Source: Bacillus pumilus
Lineage (GTDB): Bacteria; Bacillota; Bacilli; Bacillales; Bacillaceae
Direction: 5' to 3'
DNA: 64,000 nt
NCBI RefSeq assembly: GCF_009937765.1
Contig: NZ_CP047089.1
Coordinates: forward strand, 372,001 to 436,000
Shown one piece after another: positions 41,420 through 50,330 of this stretch (positions are counted from its first letter, which is position 1; every line of letters begins with the position of its first letter). A program made the position numbers and the translations under genes. The notes under the pieces were generated by a model, which saw only the letters and a program-made list of their open reading frames with translations, did not search any database and had not been told where the DNA came from.

Positions 41420-42607
41420 CTATTCTGATAGGGAGACCTTCTGTGCTTTTGCTTCTTGGGGCTTTCGTTCGCTCCAATAAAAAACAATCATACTGAGCAA
41501 GACAACAATACCTGCAATGAGATATACATTTGAAAAATCGGTGAAGCTGACAAGAAGACCAAATACAAATGAGCCAGCAGCAATCCCCGTATCATATAAA
41601 GTGAAGAAAGTAGCCGTCGCATAGCCTGTACGGTGAGCTGGCGAATGCTGAATGGCAAGTGTTTGTAAACATGGTACTAGTGATCCATAGCCAAGTCCAA
41701 TGACACCACCTGATAAAAGAAGCATTGTAGCTGAATGTGTAGCTGTCAGCATCCATAAACCAATCGCAAAAAGAGCAATCGAAGGATAGATCACAATGTG
41801 AGGTCCTACTCGGTCAAAAAGTCTGCCTGTAAATGGACGTGATCCAAGCATTGCTGCCGCAAACACAATAAAGAAATAACTGCTTGCCCCCATCAAGTCA
41901 AGGGAATTGGCATAGACTGAAATAAATGAAATGATCGGCGAATAACAGAAGGAAATAATGATACCGACTGCTGCTGTTTTTAATGCACCTTTTTCAAACA
42001 AGTGAGAAAAAGTAAATCGGAAGACGACACTACCCCCATCTTCAAGCTCTGGCTGTCTGATTAGCATCGTAAAAGCGGCACCAATGGTAACGATAATGGA
42101 GAAAAGAAGGAATAAGGAATGGAATCCTACTTTTCCTACTTGATTCAATGCAATAAATGGACCGATAACCACAGCAAGGTTCATGGACATGACAAAGTAG
42201 CCGAGTCCTTCCCCGCGTTTATGTTTTGGAATCATATCTGCTGCTATGGCACTGGTTACTGTCGTCAAAATGCTAAAAAAGATGCCCTGCACGAAACGCA
42301 GCATGAGAAGTGTTTGGAATTGATCAATTGGGATGTATAAATAAGTGAGTAAGGCAAATGCCGTTGATGAGAAAATCGCCATCCGTTTTTTACCGAATTT
42401 CTCAATAATCGCTCCAGAAAACGGTCTTGTCACAATGGCGGACAATAAGAAGACCGTCACAAGAAGACCACCCTGTGATTCTGTTCCATTGAGTTCATCC
42501 ATTGTGTAAATAGGCAGCAAGGTCAAAAGGGCATAAAAAGAGGTGAACGTAAATAAATTCACCAGAACAATCATGATAAAGTCTCTCGTCCAAATGCGTT
42601 CGTTCAT
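41420..42607 (-). CDS. ywoG: MFS transporter YwoG
   Basis: A 395-residue, 12-helix carrier of the drug-export type. Motif A-like sequences [16 protein letters not shown] (near residue 60) and [13 protein letters not shown] (near 254) follow helices 2 and 8. It lies 13 bases downstream of a MarR-family gene on the same strand, so its expression is probably relieved by a ligand of that regulator. The substrate is not known. Confidence 0.88.
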   Translation of the reverse strand: MNERIWTRDFIMIVLVNLFTFTSFYALLTLLPIYTMDELNGTESQGGLLVTVFLLSAIVTRPFSGAIIEKFGKKRMAIFSSTAFALLTYLYIPIDQFQTLLMLRFVQGIFFSILTTVTSAIAADMIPKHKRGEGLGYFVMSMNLAVVIGPFIALNQVGKVGFHSLFLLFSIIVTIGAAFTMLIRQPELEDGGSVVFRFTFSHLFEKGALKTAAVGIIISFCYSPIISFISVYANSLDLMGASSYFFIVFAAAMLGSRPFTGRLFDRVGPHIVIYPSIALFAIGLWMLTATHSATMLLLSGGVIGLGYGSLVPCLQTLAIQHSPAHRTGYATATFFTLYDTGIAAGSFVFGLLVSFTDFSNVYLIAGIVVLLSMIVFYWSERKPQEAKAQKVSLSE

Positions 42608-42620
42608 GATGTATCACTTC

Positions 42621-43034
42621 CTATTCAGTTGATAATTTGTGTAAAAGTGTATGGAGGAGTTGTTTTTCTTCGTGGGTGAAATCTGCAAGACATTCTTCTT
42701 CAAATTGTTCCATCGTACGTTTGATTTCTTCAAATCGGGCCTTAGCATCATCTGTCATCACGATCAGGTTTTCACGTTTGTCTTTTCCTTGTACCCGTTG
42801 CACCCAGCCATTTGCTTCTAGACGGGTTACGGTTCGGGTAATGGTTGGAGCTTCGACGTTCAAGTATGTCCAAATGTCTTTTTGGGTTTTCGGGCCGAAT
42901 GTATCCAAACAAAAAAGTACAGTCCATTGGGACATGTACAAATCATAAGCAGCAAGCGCTTCGTTCGCCTTTTTAGACAGCAATCTGGCGCTTTGGTGTA
43001 TTTGATGTAAACACTCTCTATTTAACGTATCCAT
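42621..43034 (-). CDS. ywoH: MarR family regulator YwoH
   Basis: A 137-residue winged-helix protein. The recognition helix is in TQKDIWTYLNVEAPTITRTVTRLE (about residues 50-73) and the wing is in VQRVQGKDKRENLIVMTDD. It heads a two-gene operon with the efflux gene ywoG, and the palindrome just upstream is probably its own operator. The ribosome site AAGGTGAGCAT precedes the ATG. Confidence 0.88.
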   Translation of the reverse strand: MDTLNRECLHQIHQSARLLSKKANEALAAYDLYMSQWTVLFCLDTFGPKTQKDIWTYLNVEAPTITRTVTRLEANGWVQRVQGKDKRENLIVMTDDAKARFEEIKRTMEQFEEECLADFTHEEKQLLHTLLHKLSTE

Positions 43035-43053
43035 ATGCTCACCTTTATTAAAT

Positions 43054-43069
43054 ATTTAGCTAGGTAAAT
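43054..43069. promoter_or_regulatory. Candidate YwoH operator
   Basis: ATTTAGCTAGGTAAAT is a 16-base palindrome with one mismatched pair, 20-35 bases before the ywoH start, at the size and place usual for MarR autoregulation. Confidence 0.55.
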
Positions 43070-43372
43070 AAAATCACCTTTTCTATTTTACGTGCTCGAC
43101 CCATTCTTGTAAAGTGAAAATTTTCGCCACTCGAAATGATTGCATTTTCTGATAAATCCCTTGTCCCTTCTTCATTTTTAGCATATTCCCTATGCAATGC
43201 TAATACACTGTTACAAACCTGACAAAGAGAGTGTTTGAGGTGAGGGATCGTGTTTGGCATTTGCTACCTAATGGATGAGAAATTAAGACGAACAAGCGCC
43301 GCTGAAAATGGATAATATTGATACGGATCTCATTTCACACTTCTCACATCCATTTTAGGGAGGTCGAGTGGT
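43070..43372 (+). promoter_or_regulatory. Divergent intergenic region between ywoH and spoIIID
   Basis: About 300 bases without a convincing gene. Before spoIIID, TAATATT (about 43314) and TTCACACT (about 43335) are 14 bases apart and loosely resemble a sigma-E promoter, which spoIIID is known to use. The match is weak. Confidence 0.35.
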
Positions 43373-43651
43373 GTGCACGATTACATCAAAGAGCGAACAA
43401 TCAAGATAGGTAAGTATATCGTGGAGACAAAGAAAACCGTTCGTGTAATTGCGAAAGAATTTGGAGTCTCTAAAAGTACTGTACACAAGGATCTAACAGA
43501 AAGACTGCCAGAAATTAATCCAGATCTGGCTAATGAAGTGAAGGAGATACTGGATTATCATAAATCAATCCGCCACTTGCGAGGAGGAGAAGCCACTAAA
43601 TTAAAGTATAAAAAAGAAGAAATTTTAGAAGGCGAGCCTGTGAAACAGTAA
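43373..43651 (+). CDS. spoIIID: Mother-cell transcription regulator SpoIIID
   Basis: A 92-residue DNA-binding protein that switches the mother cell from early sigma-E to sigma-K genes. The helix-turn-helix is VRVIAKEFGVSKSTVHKDL (about residues 23-41) and a basic C-terminal helix (KSIRHLRGGEATKLKYKK) makes the second DNA contact. The start is a GTG shortly after AGGGAGGTCGAGTG. Nearly identical to the B. subtilis protein as I recall it. Confidence 0.97.
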   Translation: MHDYIKERTIKIGKYIVETKKTVRVIAKEFGVSKSTVHKDLTERLPEINPDLANEVKEILDYHKSIRHLRGGEATKLKYKKEEILEGEPVKQ

Positions 43652-43835
43652 GCTTAGTTCTTTGTTCATAAACATGATATATATATCTTCCTCATATCGG
43701 TAGTTTCTAACCACAAATTTTGTAAAGACTTTTGTAAAGAAATATCTTTTTTTCTGCAAATTATGATAGAATATATAATTAGGGCAGAATGTGGTATTTG
43801 CTATGGAAACAGATTTTCAAGGAGGATATATATAG

Positions 43836-44837
43836 ATGTTTGCTAGGGATATTGGAATTGATCTTGGTACTGCCAATGTACTGATTCATGTCAAAGGAAA
43901 AGGAATTGTGTTAAATGAACCATCTGTGGTAGCTCTTGACAAAAACAGCGGGAAAGTTTTGGCTGTTGGAGAAGAGGCGAGACGTATGGTTGGACGTACG
44001 CCTGGGAATATTGTTGCGATTCGTCCATTAAAAGATGGCGTAATTGCTGATTTTGAAGTAACTGAAGCGATGCTCAAGCATTTTATTAACTCATTAAATG
44101 TGAAAGGGCTATTCTCTAAACCGCGTATGCTCATCTGCTGCCCGACAAACATTACATCTGTTGAGCAGAAGGCGATCAAAGAAGCTGCTGAAAAAAGCGG
44201 CGGAAAGCATGTATTTCTTGAAGAAGAGCCAAAAGTAGCAGCTATTGGTGCTGGTATGGATATTTTTCAGCCAAGTGGAAACATGGTCGTAGATATTGGA
44301 GGCGGAACGACAGATATCGCTGTCATCTCAATGGGTGACATTGTAACCGCCTCTTCTATTAAAATGGCTGGAGACAAATTTGATCTGGAAATTCTCAATT
44401 ACATTAAAAAAGAGTACAAGCTGTTGATCGGTGAACGCACGGCTGAGGATATTAAGATCCAAGTTGCAACGGTATTCCCAGACGCACGTCACGAAGAGAT
44501 TTCAATTCGTGGACGAGACATGGTGACAGGATTACCAAGAACGATTACCGTCACAAGCAAAGAAGTAGAAGAAGCATTGCGTGAATCTGTATCTGCGATT
44601 GTTCAGGCTGCGAAGCAAGTTCTTGAGAGAACACCGCCTGAATTATCAGCTGATATTATTGATCGCGGCGTCATCATTACAGGTGGCGGAGCTCTTCTAA
44701 ACGGGCTTGATCAATTGCTTGCAGAAGAGCTGAAAGTACCTGTTTTCGTGGCTGAGAATCCGATGGATTGTGTAGCTGTTGGTACTGGCGTCATGCTTGA
44801 TAATATGGACAAGCTGCCAAAGCGTAAACTCAGCTAA
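43836..44837 (+). CDS. mbl: MreB-like actin homologue Mbl
   Basis: A 333-residue bacterial actin that guides lateral-wall synthesis. The actin ATPase motifs are present: phosphate-1 IDLGTANVLIHV near residue 8, phosphate-2 VVDIGGGTTDIAV near residue 152, and adenosine ITGGGALLNGLDQLL near 282. No N-terminal amphipathic extension. A strong ribosome site (CAAGGAGGAT) precedes the ATG. The position after spoIIID marks it as Mbl and not MreB or MreBH. Confidence 0.96.
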   Translation: MFARDIGIDLGTANVLIHVKGKGIVLNEPSVVALDKNSGKVLAVGEEARRMVGRTPGNIVAIRPLKDGVIADFEVTEAMLKHFINSLNVKGLFSKPRMLICCPTNITSVEQKAIKEAAEKSGGKHVFLEEEPKVAAIGAGMDIFQPSGNMVVDIGGGTTDIAVISMGDIVTASSIKMAGDKFDLEILNYIKKEYKLLIGERTAEDIKIQVATVFPDARHEEISIRGRDMVTGLPRTITVTSKEVEEALRESVSAIVQAAKQVLERTPPELSADIIDRGVIITGGGALLNGLDQLLAEELKVPVFVAENPMDCVAVGTGVMLDNMDKLPKRKLS

Positions 44838-44842
44838 TGATG

Positions 44843-44880
44843 TCCCTCATTCTTTTTCGAAAGAATGGGGGATTTTTATT
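44843..44880 (+). terminator. Intrinsic terminator after mbl
   Basis: CCCTCATTCTTT and AAAGAATGGGGG form the stem, followed by ATTTTTATT. Confidence 0.82.
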
Positions 44881-44961
44881 AAAGAACCCTGCAAATATGC
44901 CGATATATTTCATAGAAGATTGTGTTTAGGTCATGTGAAAGAATTTTAATGAGGTGAGCAC

Positions 44962-45801
44962 GTGTTAAAAGGACTATACACCGCAACATCTGCCATGATC
45001 GCTCAAGAGCGGCGGACAGAAATGCTTTCAAATAATATTGCAAATGCGAATACACCAGGATATAAAGCGGATGAGGGGACGATGAGGGCATTTCCAGAAA
45101 TGCTGTTAAGCCGAATGGAATCAGGACGTTTCCAAACTTCCTCAGGCAAAGGTTTTAGTGTTCCGCAGCAAACGCCAATTGGCGGCATTAATACGGGGAC
45201 ATATATGCAGGAACTGATCCCTCAATTTACACAAGGAACGTTAAAAACAACAGATCAAACAACGGATGTCGCACTAGTCGAAAATAATGTGCCGATCAAC
45301 CCAGAGACTAATCAGAAATCAGCGCTCTTTTATGCGGTCAATACACCAGAAGGCGTTCGTTATACGAAAAGCAGCTCGATTACATTGAACGCACAAAATC
45401 AGTTGACTATCAATGGGCGTGCTCTTCTTTCTGTGACAGGTGAGCCAATCACGGTTCAGAGTGAGAATTTCAAAGTGAACGCAGATGGAACTGTGAGTGA
45501 AAATGGACAAAACCTCGGGCAAATTGATGTACGTGTTGCGATGGATACAAGGAACTTGGCGAGAGAAGGAAATGATTTATACCGTACAGCTGATAACCAG
45601 CCCCTGCCAAGTGCAGTTAATAACGGTCAAATGTCCTATACGTTAAGTCAAGGTGTATCGGAGCTGTCGAACGTGGATGTGACGAAATCATATACAGAAA
45701 TGACAACCGCCTATCGAGCATTTGAAACAAACCAAAAAGTGGTTCAGGCGTATGATAAAAGCTTGGAAAAAGCAGTGAATGAAATCGGCAGAGTGTACTA
45801 A
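44962..45801 (+). CDS. flhO: Flagellar basal-body rod protein FlhO
   Basis: A 279-residue rod/hook-family protein (FlgF/FlgG-like). The N-terminal motif ERRTEMLSNNIANANTPGYKA and the C-terminal SNVDVTKSYTEMTTAYRAFETNQK are the two ends that pair into the coiled-coil D0 domain; both are quoted only as landmarks near residues 15-30 and 240-262. The start is GTG after AATGAGGTGAGCAC. It is followed 30 bases later by flhP. Confidence 0.94.
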   Translation: MLKGLYTATSAMIAQERRTEMLSNNIANANTPGYKADEGTMRAFPEMLLSRMESGRFQTSSGKGFSVPQQTPIGGINTGTYMQELIPQFTQGTLKTTDQTTDVALVENNVPINPETNQKSALFYAVNTPEGVRYTKSSSITLNAQNQLTINGRALLSVTGEPITVQSENFKVNADGTVSENGQNLGQIDVRVAMDTRNLAREGNDLYRTADNQPLPSAVNNGQMSYTLSQGVSELSNVDVTKSYTEMTTAYRAFETNQKVVQAYDKSLEKAVNEIGRVY

Positions 45802-45831
45802 TCAAGAAATGACAAAGAAAGGAGGATTCTT

Positions 45832-46650
45832 ATGCTTAGAACGATGATCAATGCAGCTGTGTCAATGAACGAAGTACAAAAGCAGCTTGATATTATCAGT
45901 AATAATATCGCGAACAGTGAAACAACAGGGTACCGTGCGAAAAATACCCGTTTCTCAGAGCTGATCAGACAACAGTTCAACCAAGTGGATGAAAAAAATG
46001 CGCAGGTGGCAAACAGTCGTCTGACACCTGATGGGTTAAGGCTTGGGACGGGTACGATGGTCAATGCGTCCATTAACTCATTGCAAGGCTCGATTAAAGA
46101 AACAGGCCGTGATCTTGATGTTGCTTTTGGAGCGCCATCTCAGTATATGCAGGTCAATGTCGGCGGTAATATTCGTTATACAAGAGACGGTTCTCTTTAC
46201 TTACAGCCAGGCAATAATCGTAATCAAGTGCAGCTTGTCACTAGCGAAGGGCATCCGATCCTTGATGAAAATGGAAATGAAATCGTCTTAAATGCGAATT
46301 TCCGTGATATTTCAATTGATAAAAATGGTCGTCTGACAGCCATTTCAAGAGATAATCAACCGAATCAGCAAGTGAATCTAGGCGTTGTACAAGTCAATAA
46401 TTCTTCAGCACTTGTCTCTGAAGGAGATAATTTATTCTCAGTTGACGGTACTTATCAAGGCGCATTAACGGCACTAAATGGAGCAAACCGCCAAGCGATT
46501 CAGCTTCAGCAAGGTGCACTTGAAACGTCGAATGTGGATATGTCTAAAGAATTAACAGATCTCATGACAACACAGCGCTCCTATCAGATGAACTCAAGAA
46601 CGATTACGATGGGTGATCAGATGCTTGGATTAGTGAATACAATTCGATAA
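45832..46650 (+). CDS. flhP: Flagellar basal-body rod protein FlhP
   Basis: A 272-residue paralogue of the upstream gene, with QLDIISNNIANSETTGYRA near the N-terminus and ETSNVDMSKELTDLMTTQR near the C-terminus. FlhO and FlhP together form the distal rod. The ribosome site AAAGGAGGATTCTT precedes the ATG. The operon ends at a hairpin shared with the convergent rapD gene. Confidence 0.94.
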   Translation: MLRTMINAAVSMNEVQKQLDIISNNIANSETTGYRAKNTRFSELIRQQFNQVDEKNAQVANSRLTPDGLRLGTGTMVNASINSLQGSIKETGRDLDVAFGAPSQYMQVNVGGNIRYTRDGSLYLQPGNNRNQVQLVTSEGHPILDENGNEIVLNANFRDISIDKNGRLTAISRDNQPNQQVNLGVVQVNNSSALVSEGDNLFSVDGTYQGALTALNGANRQAIQLQQGALETSNVDMSKELTDLMTTQRSYQMNSRTITMGDQMLGLVNTIR

Positions 46651-46664
46651 CGAACAGGCTGACA

Positions 46665-47720
46665 TCAGCCTCTCATGATAAAAAAGGCGGCTCGCTCAAA
46701 GTCGCCCTTTTTTTTGTAAAAATCTGAGACATCGGCAAGCAAATCCTCAAGATCAATCCACGCTTCTTTTCGTTCAAGGCATGTAACAAGCCTTGCGATC
46801 TGCTCATCTGCCTTTGACGTTTGGCTGTAGAGAAGAAATAAGATTTGAAACTTGATTCTTAATATATCAAATTGAGAAGCAACGGCCTCTTTTAATCCTT
46901 TTTGAATATACTTCATTCCTTCATCGGTTAAATTTTCTTTATAACAGGAACGCACAGTTTCATAGAGGCACGATACATAGGAGTGTACGGACTTCCGGTA
47001 TGCTGGGAGACGAAGTGCTTTTTTAAAGTATTCCAGCGCTTTCGTGTGTCGATTTTGTCTCGACTGAATAAAACCAGCATCATAATAAACGATACCGAGC
47101 AGTTCTTGATCATCAATCATTTTCACGTAGTCGATGATCTCGATAAAAAGAGCTTCGGCTTCTTCATATTTTTTTTGATCGCTATAATTAAGGCCGAGCA
47201 CAATTTTACAACGATAGAGGCTATGGTCATCCCCATGCTTTGCAAAGATATCCATCGCTTTTTGAATATGACGAATCGATAGCAGCGAATAGCGATTGTT
47301 ATAATAAACACCACTTGTACGGAAATGGAACTCTGCTTCCTCCAGCTCATCGTTAAGGAATGACAGTCGTTCTTCTGCCTTTTCGAGATAGTAGATTGCA
47401 TCATTTTGATCGCTGTTTAAAGCTTCGTAAAGTCCGAGAAAGAAGTAAAAGTAATAGGCTAGTTCTTCGTTCATATCCTCTTTGTGCTGCATCAATTCAT
47501 GTTTCATTTTTTCTAAGTCTTCTGTTTGATTCATCCACAGCTGATGGCGAAAAAGCATCAGCTGATAATGTAAACAGAGTTCCTGTTTTTTTGATATTTT
47601 ACGTTGATGTTTTAATAGAGTTGTTTTGATTTCTTCAGCCTTCGAAAAATGTCGATGCTTTAGCATTGTATACCACGAATGGAGAAGTTTTTTAATGGAT
47701 TTATCACTTATAAAATTCAT
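46665..47720 (-). CDS. rapD: Response regulator aspartate phosphatase, RapD
   Basis: A 351-residue Rap protein: an N-terminal three-helix bundle (about residues 1-65) and a C-terminal set of tetratricopeptide repeats, for example CKIVLGLNYSDQKKYEEAEALF and DAGFIQSRQNRHTKALEYFKKAL, cited as landmarks near residues 175 and 215. Rap proteins act on Spo0F or ComA. Neighbours flhP and fabZ match RapD, which has no phr peptide gene; none is seen downstream here either, as the gene ends at the flhP terminator. The ATG follows AGAGGGTAAAA; a TTG six codons upstream is not needed. Confidence 0.87.
   Translation of the reverse strand: MNFISDKSIKKLLHSWYTMLKHRHFSKAEEIKTTLLKHQRKISKKQELCLHYQLMLFRHQLWMNQTEDLEKMKHELMQHKEDMNEELAYYFYFFLGLYEALNSDQNDAIYYLEKAEERLSFLNDELEEAEFHFRTSGVYYNNRYSLLSIRHIQKAMDIFAKHGDDHSLYRCKIVLGLNYSDQKKYEEAEALFIEIIDYVKMIDDQELLGIVYYDAGFIQSRQNRHTKALEYFKKALRLPAYRKSVHSYVSCLYETVRSCYKENLTDEGMKYIQKGLKEAVASQFDILRIKFQILFLLYSQTSKADEQIARLVTCLERKEAWIDLEDLLADVSDFYKKKGDFERAAFFIMRG
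46680..46718. terminator. Terminator hairpin at the rapD/flhP junction
   Basis: AAAAAAGGCG...CGCCCTTTTTTTT forms the stem with T-run on the + strand; it overlaps the last codons of rapD. Confidence 0.6.
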
Positions 47721-47938
47721 TTTTACCCTCTTATTCAATCAATGATGTAATATATATTACCATATTTGTGAAAAAACAATGAGTGTAGAGTGGATTATAT
47801 TTGATGACAATAGGTAATAGTAGATTCTATTTTTTACCATATGTGCGGAAGAGACGTTGAAAAATACGAGCATTCATAATATACTTCTATAGGAATCAAA
47901 TGAAGATCATCGATATAGAAAAAAGGAGAGATCAAGAT

Positions 47939-48373
47939 ATGCTTGATGCTCAGCAAATTCAAGACATTATTCCACACCGTTATCCATTCTTATTGGTCGA
48001 CCGTATTTTAGAGGTTGAGGGAGAGAAGAGAGCGGTTGGGATTAAAAATGTCACAGTGAACGAAGAATTTTTTAATGGTCATTTCCCAGGATACCCAGTC
48101 ATGCCGGGTGTGCTTATTGTAGAAGCACTTGCGCAGGTGTTTGGGGTCATTATGTTAGGAAAAGAAGAAAACAAAGGGAAAATTGGTTTATTTGCAGGAA
48201 TTGACGGCTGCCGTTTCAAAAGACAAGTGAAGCCTGGCGATCAGCTTCGTTTAGAGGTAGAAGTGACGCGTCTTAGAGGTCCAGTCGCAAAAGGAAAAGC
48301 AGTAGCCACAGTAGATGGCGAAGTGGCATGCGAAGCAGAACTCACATTTTCTATCGGTCCTAAAGTATCATGA
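47939..48373 (+). CDS. fabZ: 3-hydroxyacyl-ACP dehydratase FabZ
   Basis: Hot-dog-fold dehydratase of fatty acid elongation, 144 residues. The catalytic histidine is in [21 protein letters not shown] (about residues 47-67, quoted in part as [10 protein letters not shown]) with the catalytic glutamate in VEALAQ. I chose the ATG after AAAAGGAGAGATCAAGAT; an ATG 13 codons upstream lacks a ribosome site and homology. It lies alone, followed by a hairpin at about 48381-48412. Confidence 0.94.
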   Translation: MLDAQQIQDIIPHRYPFLLVDRILEVEGEKRAVGIKNVTVNEEFFNGHFPGYPVMPGVLIVEALAQVFGVIMLGKEENKGKIGLFAGIDGCRFKRQVKPGDQLRLEVEVTRLRGPVAKGKAVATVDGEVACEAELTFSIGPKVS

Positions 48374-48499
48374 TTTGCCTGGCGGTTCATCAAGGATGAA
48401 TCGCTTTTTATATGGAAACAACTAGTCTGAACGGATCAGGACTTGCAATTTTGACAAAAAAACGTCATATTAGACAAAAAAAGATGAAGGTGATAAAAG

Positions 48500-48895
48500 A
48501 TGCTGAAAGAATTTAGAGAATTTGCAGTCAAGGGAAATGTCATTGACTTGGCTGTAGGTGTCATCATTGGGGGAGCATTTGGCAAAATTGTCACTTCTCT
48601 TGTGAATGATTTGATCATGCCGCTCGTTGGTATTATTATTGGCGGACATGATTTTAGCGGTCTATCTATTAAGATCGGATCTGCTCAAATTTTATATGGA
48701 AGCTTCATACAAACAGTGATTGATTTCTTGATTATTTCTTTTTCCATTTTTATCTTTATTCGTTATTTGAATAAATTAAAACGGAAAAAGGTAGAGGAAG
48801 AAGAGGTTGTAGAAACGCCGGATCAAACGGAAGTTTTACTAACAGAAATTAGAGATCTTTTGAAACATCAAAGCCAATCGAAAGATGTTCAATAG
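48500..48895 (+). CDS. mscL: Large-conductance mechanosensitive channel
   Basis: A 131-residue MscL subunit. The N-terminal amphipathic helix [20 protein letters not shown] leads into the gate-lining helix with [13 protein letters not shown], then an external loop and helix 2 (about residues 70-95), and a charged C-terminal bundle helix. The channel opens at high membrane tension to protect against osmotic downshock. The ribosome site is AAGGTGATAAAAG. A terminator split by a repeat element follows. Confidence 0.95.
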   Translation: MLKEFREFAVKGNVIDLAVGVIIGGAFGKIVTSLVNDLIMPLVGIIIGGHDFSGLSIKIGSAQILYGSFIQTVIDFLIISFSIFIFIRYLNKLKRKKVEEEEVVETPDQTEVLLTEIRDLLKHQSQSKDVQ

Positions 48896-48898
48896 AAA

Positions 48899-49080
48899 AA
48901 GAGCGCTAATCCCGCTCTCAGCGTGTAGGCAAACTCTCGCATTCGTTGTCAGGTCTGTGCTCCGGTGCTCGCCCTTCCTAGACTGCAAAGGTTTCTATCA
49001 CGCTGAAAGGAAGACAAAGGGCTAAAATAAGATTCATTTTAGCCCTTCGTCAACTATCTAAGAGCGGCTAATCCCGCTCT
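48899..49080. repeat. Structured repeat element (copy 2) flanked by duplicated terminator hairpins
   Basis: A 141-base core (48919-49059) is alignable with copy 1: it begins CAGCGTGTAGGCAAAC, keeps the CACGCTG arm and ends in the AGACAAAGGGCTAAAAT...ATTTTAGCCCTTCGTC hairpin, but lacks about 34 internal bases. It is flanked by direct copies (48899-48918 and 49060-49080, one-base indel) of the hairpin AGAGCG(G)CTAATCCCGCTCT, the shared terminator of convergent mscL and ywpF. Confidence 0.85.
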
Positions 49081-49083
49081 TTT

Positions 49084-49494
49084 TTATGTGTTTTGTTTAA
49101 ATGCATCTAGTAGTTTTTCTCCGGAAAGCCCCTCTTTGACGAGGTCTTTAAGTACTTCTTCGGTTTCTGTTCTGTAGCGATTTGTAATCATCTTACCATC
49201 GAGCAGCACAGAAATGTTTTCTTCTAAAGCAACAATGTTTTTGACTTGGACAGATAGATGAACAGGGCGGTTGTTTTTTTTCGTGATCGTTACTAGAATC
49301 TTCACTTCAGTGTGCTGCTGAAAGAGCACCTCAAACACCTGTCTATGTTTCTTTGGGATGAGTGCCTCGATCATCCAGTGATTTTCTCCATCTTCTTTAT
49401 TAATGATTAAACCGTCACGAAGGGGAATGCTGGACATTTTATCTTGCTTTGGATCAAGTTCGATTTTTAAATCAATCAGCCTAAAGGTTTTCAT
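49084..49494 (-). CDS. ywpF: YwpF family protein
   Basis: A 136-residue cytosolic protein of the YwpF family; function unknown. It begins KTFRLIDLKIELDP, has a central beta-rich region and a charged C-terminus. The start ATG follows GTGAGGTGAAAAAT; an in-frame ATG eight codons upstream lies before that site. Convergent with mscL. Confidence 0.82.
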   Translation of the reverse strand: MKTFRLIDLKIELDPKQDKMSSIPLRDGLIINKEDGENHWMIEALIPKKHRQVFEVLFQQHTEVKILVTITKKNNRPVHLSVQVKNIVALEENISVLLDGKMITNRYRTETEEVLKDLVKEGLSGEKLLDAFKQNT

Positions 49495-49611
49495 ATTTTT
49501 CACCTCACAAGCGTTCATTATTCGTAAGTATTATTATAGCATACAACATCTGTATAAATGAAACCGCTGCCTGCTTAGAACGAGCTGTATTTGAGTGAAA
49601 GGAGATGTTTT

Positions 49612-49968
49612 ATGGAGTCTTATCAATTGCGAAACATACATATTGGCGATGAGTCGGCAAAGAGTACAATGCGCATTTATTCGTGGGGAGACATTCTGAC
49701 ATTTTGTGATGTGTACATGGAAGAAGGCGAGTCACTCACGTTTCAATACGTCACCGAAGATCAAATGGACTATTTTGAATTTCAATTGTCGATTCATGAC
49801 GGGCAGCTTTGTTTTTATTGGTTTGCATGGGATGGATCTGATTATATTCACATGCCTTCAAGTAATTGGATACATTCAGATGTTTTTTATCAATTTATGA
49901 AAAATAAGTTTTTCATTAAACAAAACAAGATGATGTTTTATACTCAAGCGGTAAAAAGCAGAAATTAA
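49612..49968 (+). CDS. ywpG: YwpG family protein
   Basis: A 118-residue acidic soluble protein matching YwpG, which I recall as interacting with the dynamin-like membrane protein DynA. Landmarks are YSWGDILTFCDVYMEEG near residue 22 and FQYVTEDQMDYFEFQLS near 43. The start follows GAAAGGAGATGTTTT; the frame upstream contains that site and is not coding. Confidence 0.8.
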   Translation: MESYQLRNIHIGDESAKSTMRIYSWGDILTFCDVYMEEGESLTFQYVTEDQMDYFEFQLSIHDGQLCFYWFAWDGSDYIHMPSSNWIHSDVFYQFMKNKFFIKQNKMMFYTQAVKSRN

Positions 49969-50029
49969 AGAGGAAATAGACAATTTGAAGGGGCATTTTT
50001 TCATTTTCATGTTTTGTCACATACAATCT

Positions 50030-50250
50030 TTCTCGGTAGACTAAGGGCAGTTAAAAGGAAAGGAGGTACGGTCTGAAACAAAAGGTAACGTCTAGCATCT
50101 GATAGCCCCCCTCTAGCTAAAGCTGATAGACGCTGCCTTGTGCATAAGAACACTGCGTAATAGAACCATCGCTTCTTTGTATAGGTCATGTGTCCCCTTA
50201 AATCCCCTTGTGTGTATCCGGTCATGTAGCGTGGCCGGGTACCCTTTTAT
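50030..50250 (+). ncRNA. Candidate structured RNA between ywpG and ywpJ
   Basis: A 360-base gap with no convincing protein gene but clear structure. A possible promoter -10, CATACAAT, is at about 50030. GTCTA (about 50090) can pair with TAGAC (about 50127). Near the 3' end CCGGTCA and TGGCCGG (about 50219-50239) form a stem of seven pairs followed by GTACCCTTTTATT, like a terminator. An AAAGGAGG sequence at about 50058 is not followed by a usable start codon. I could not match it to a known riboswitch or small RNA. Confidence 0.4.
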
Positions 50251-50330
50251 TCCATAAAAAACCGATCACCTCTTGATGATGGATTTTATCAGCGGTATGA
50301 TAGCCAAAATGGAGACAAAAGGAGAGAAAG

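Noticed and set aside
43060-43260. A 66-codon reverse-strand frame between ywoH and spoIIID
   Set aside because: No ribosome site and no familiar features; it would run over the ywoH operator and promoter region.
50007-50225. A 72-codon reverse-strand reading frame in the ywpG-ywpJ gap
   Set aside because: No ribosome site, atypical composition, and it overlaps the structured region that reads better as RNA.
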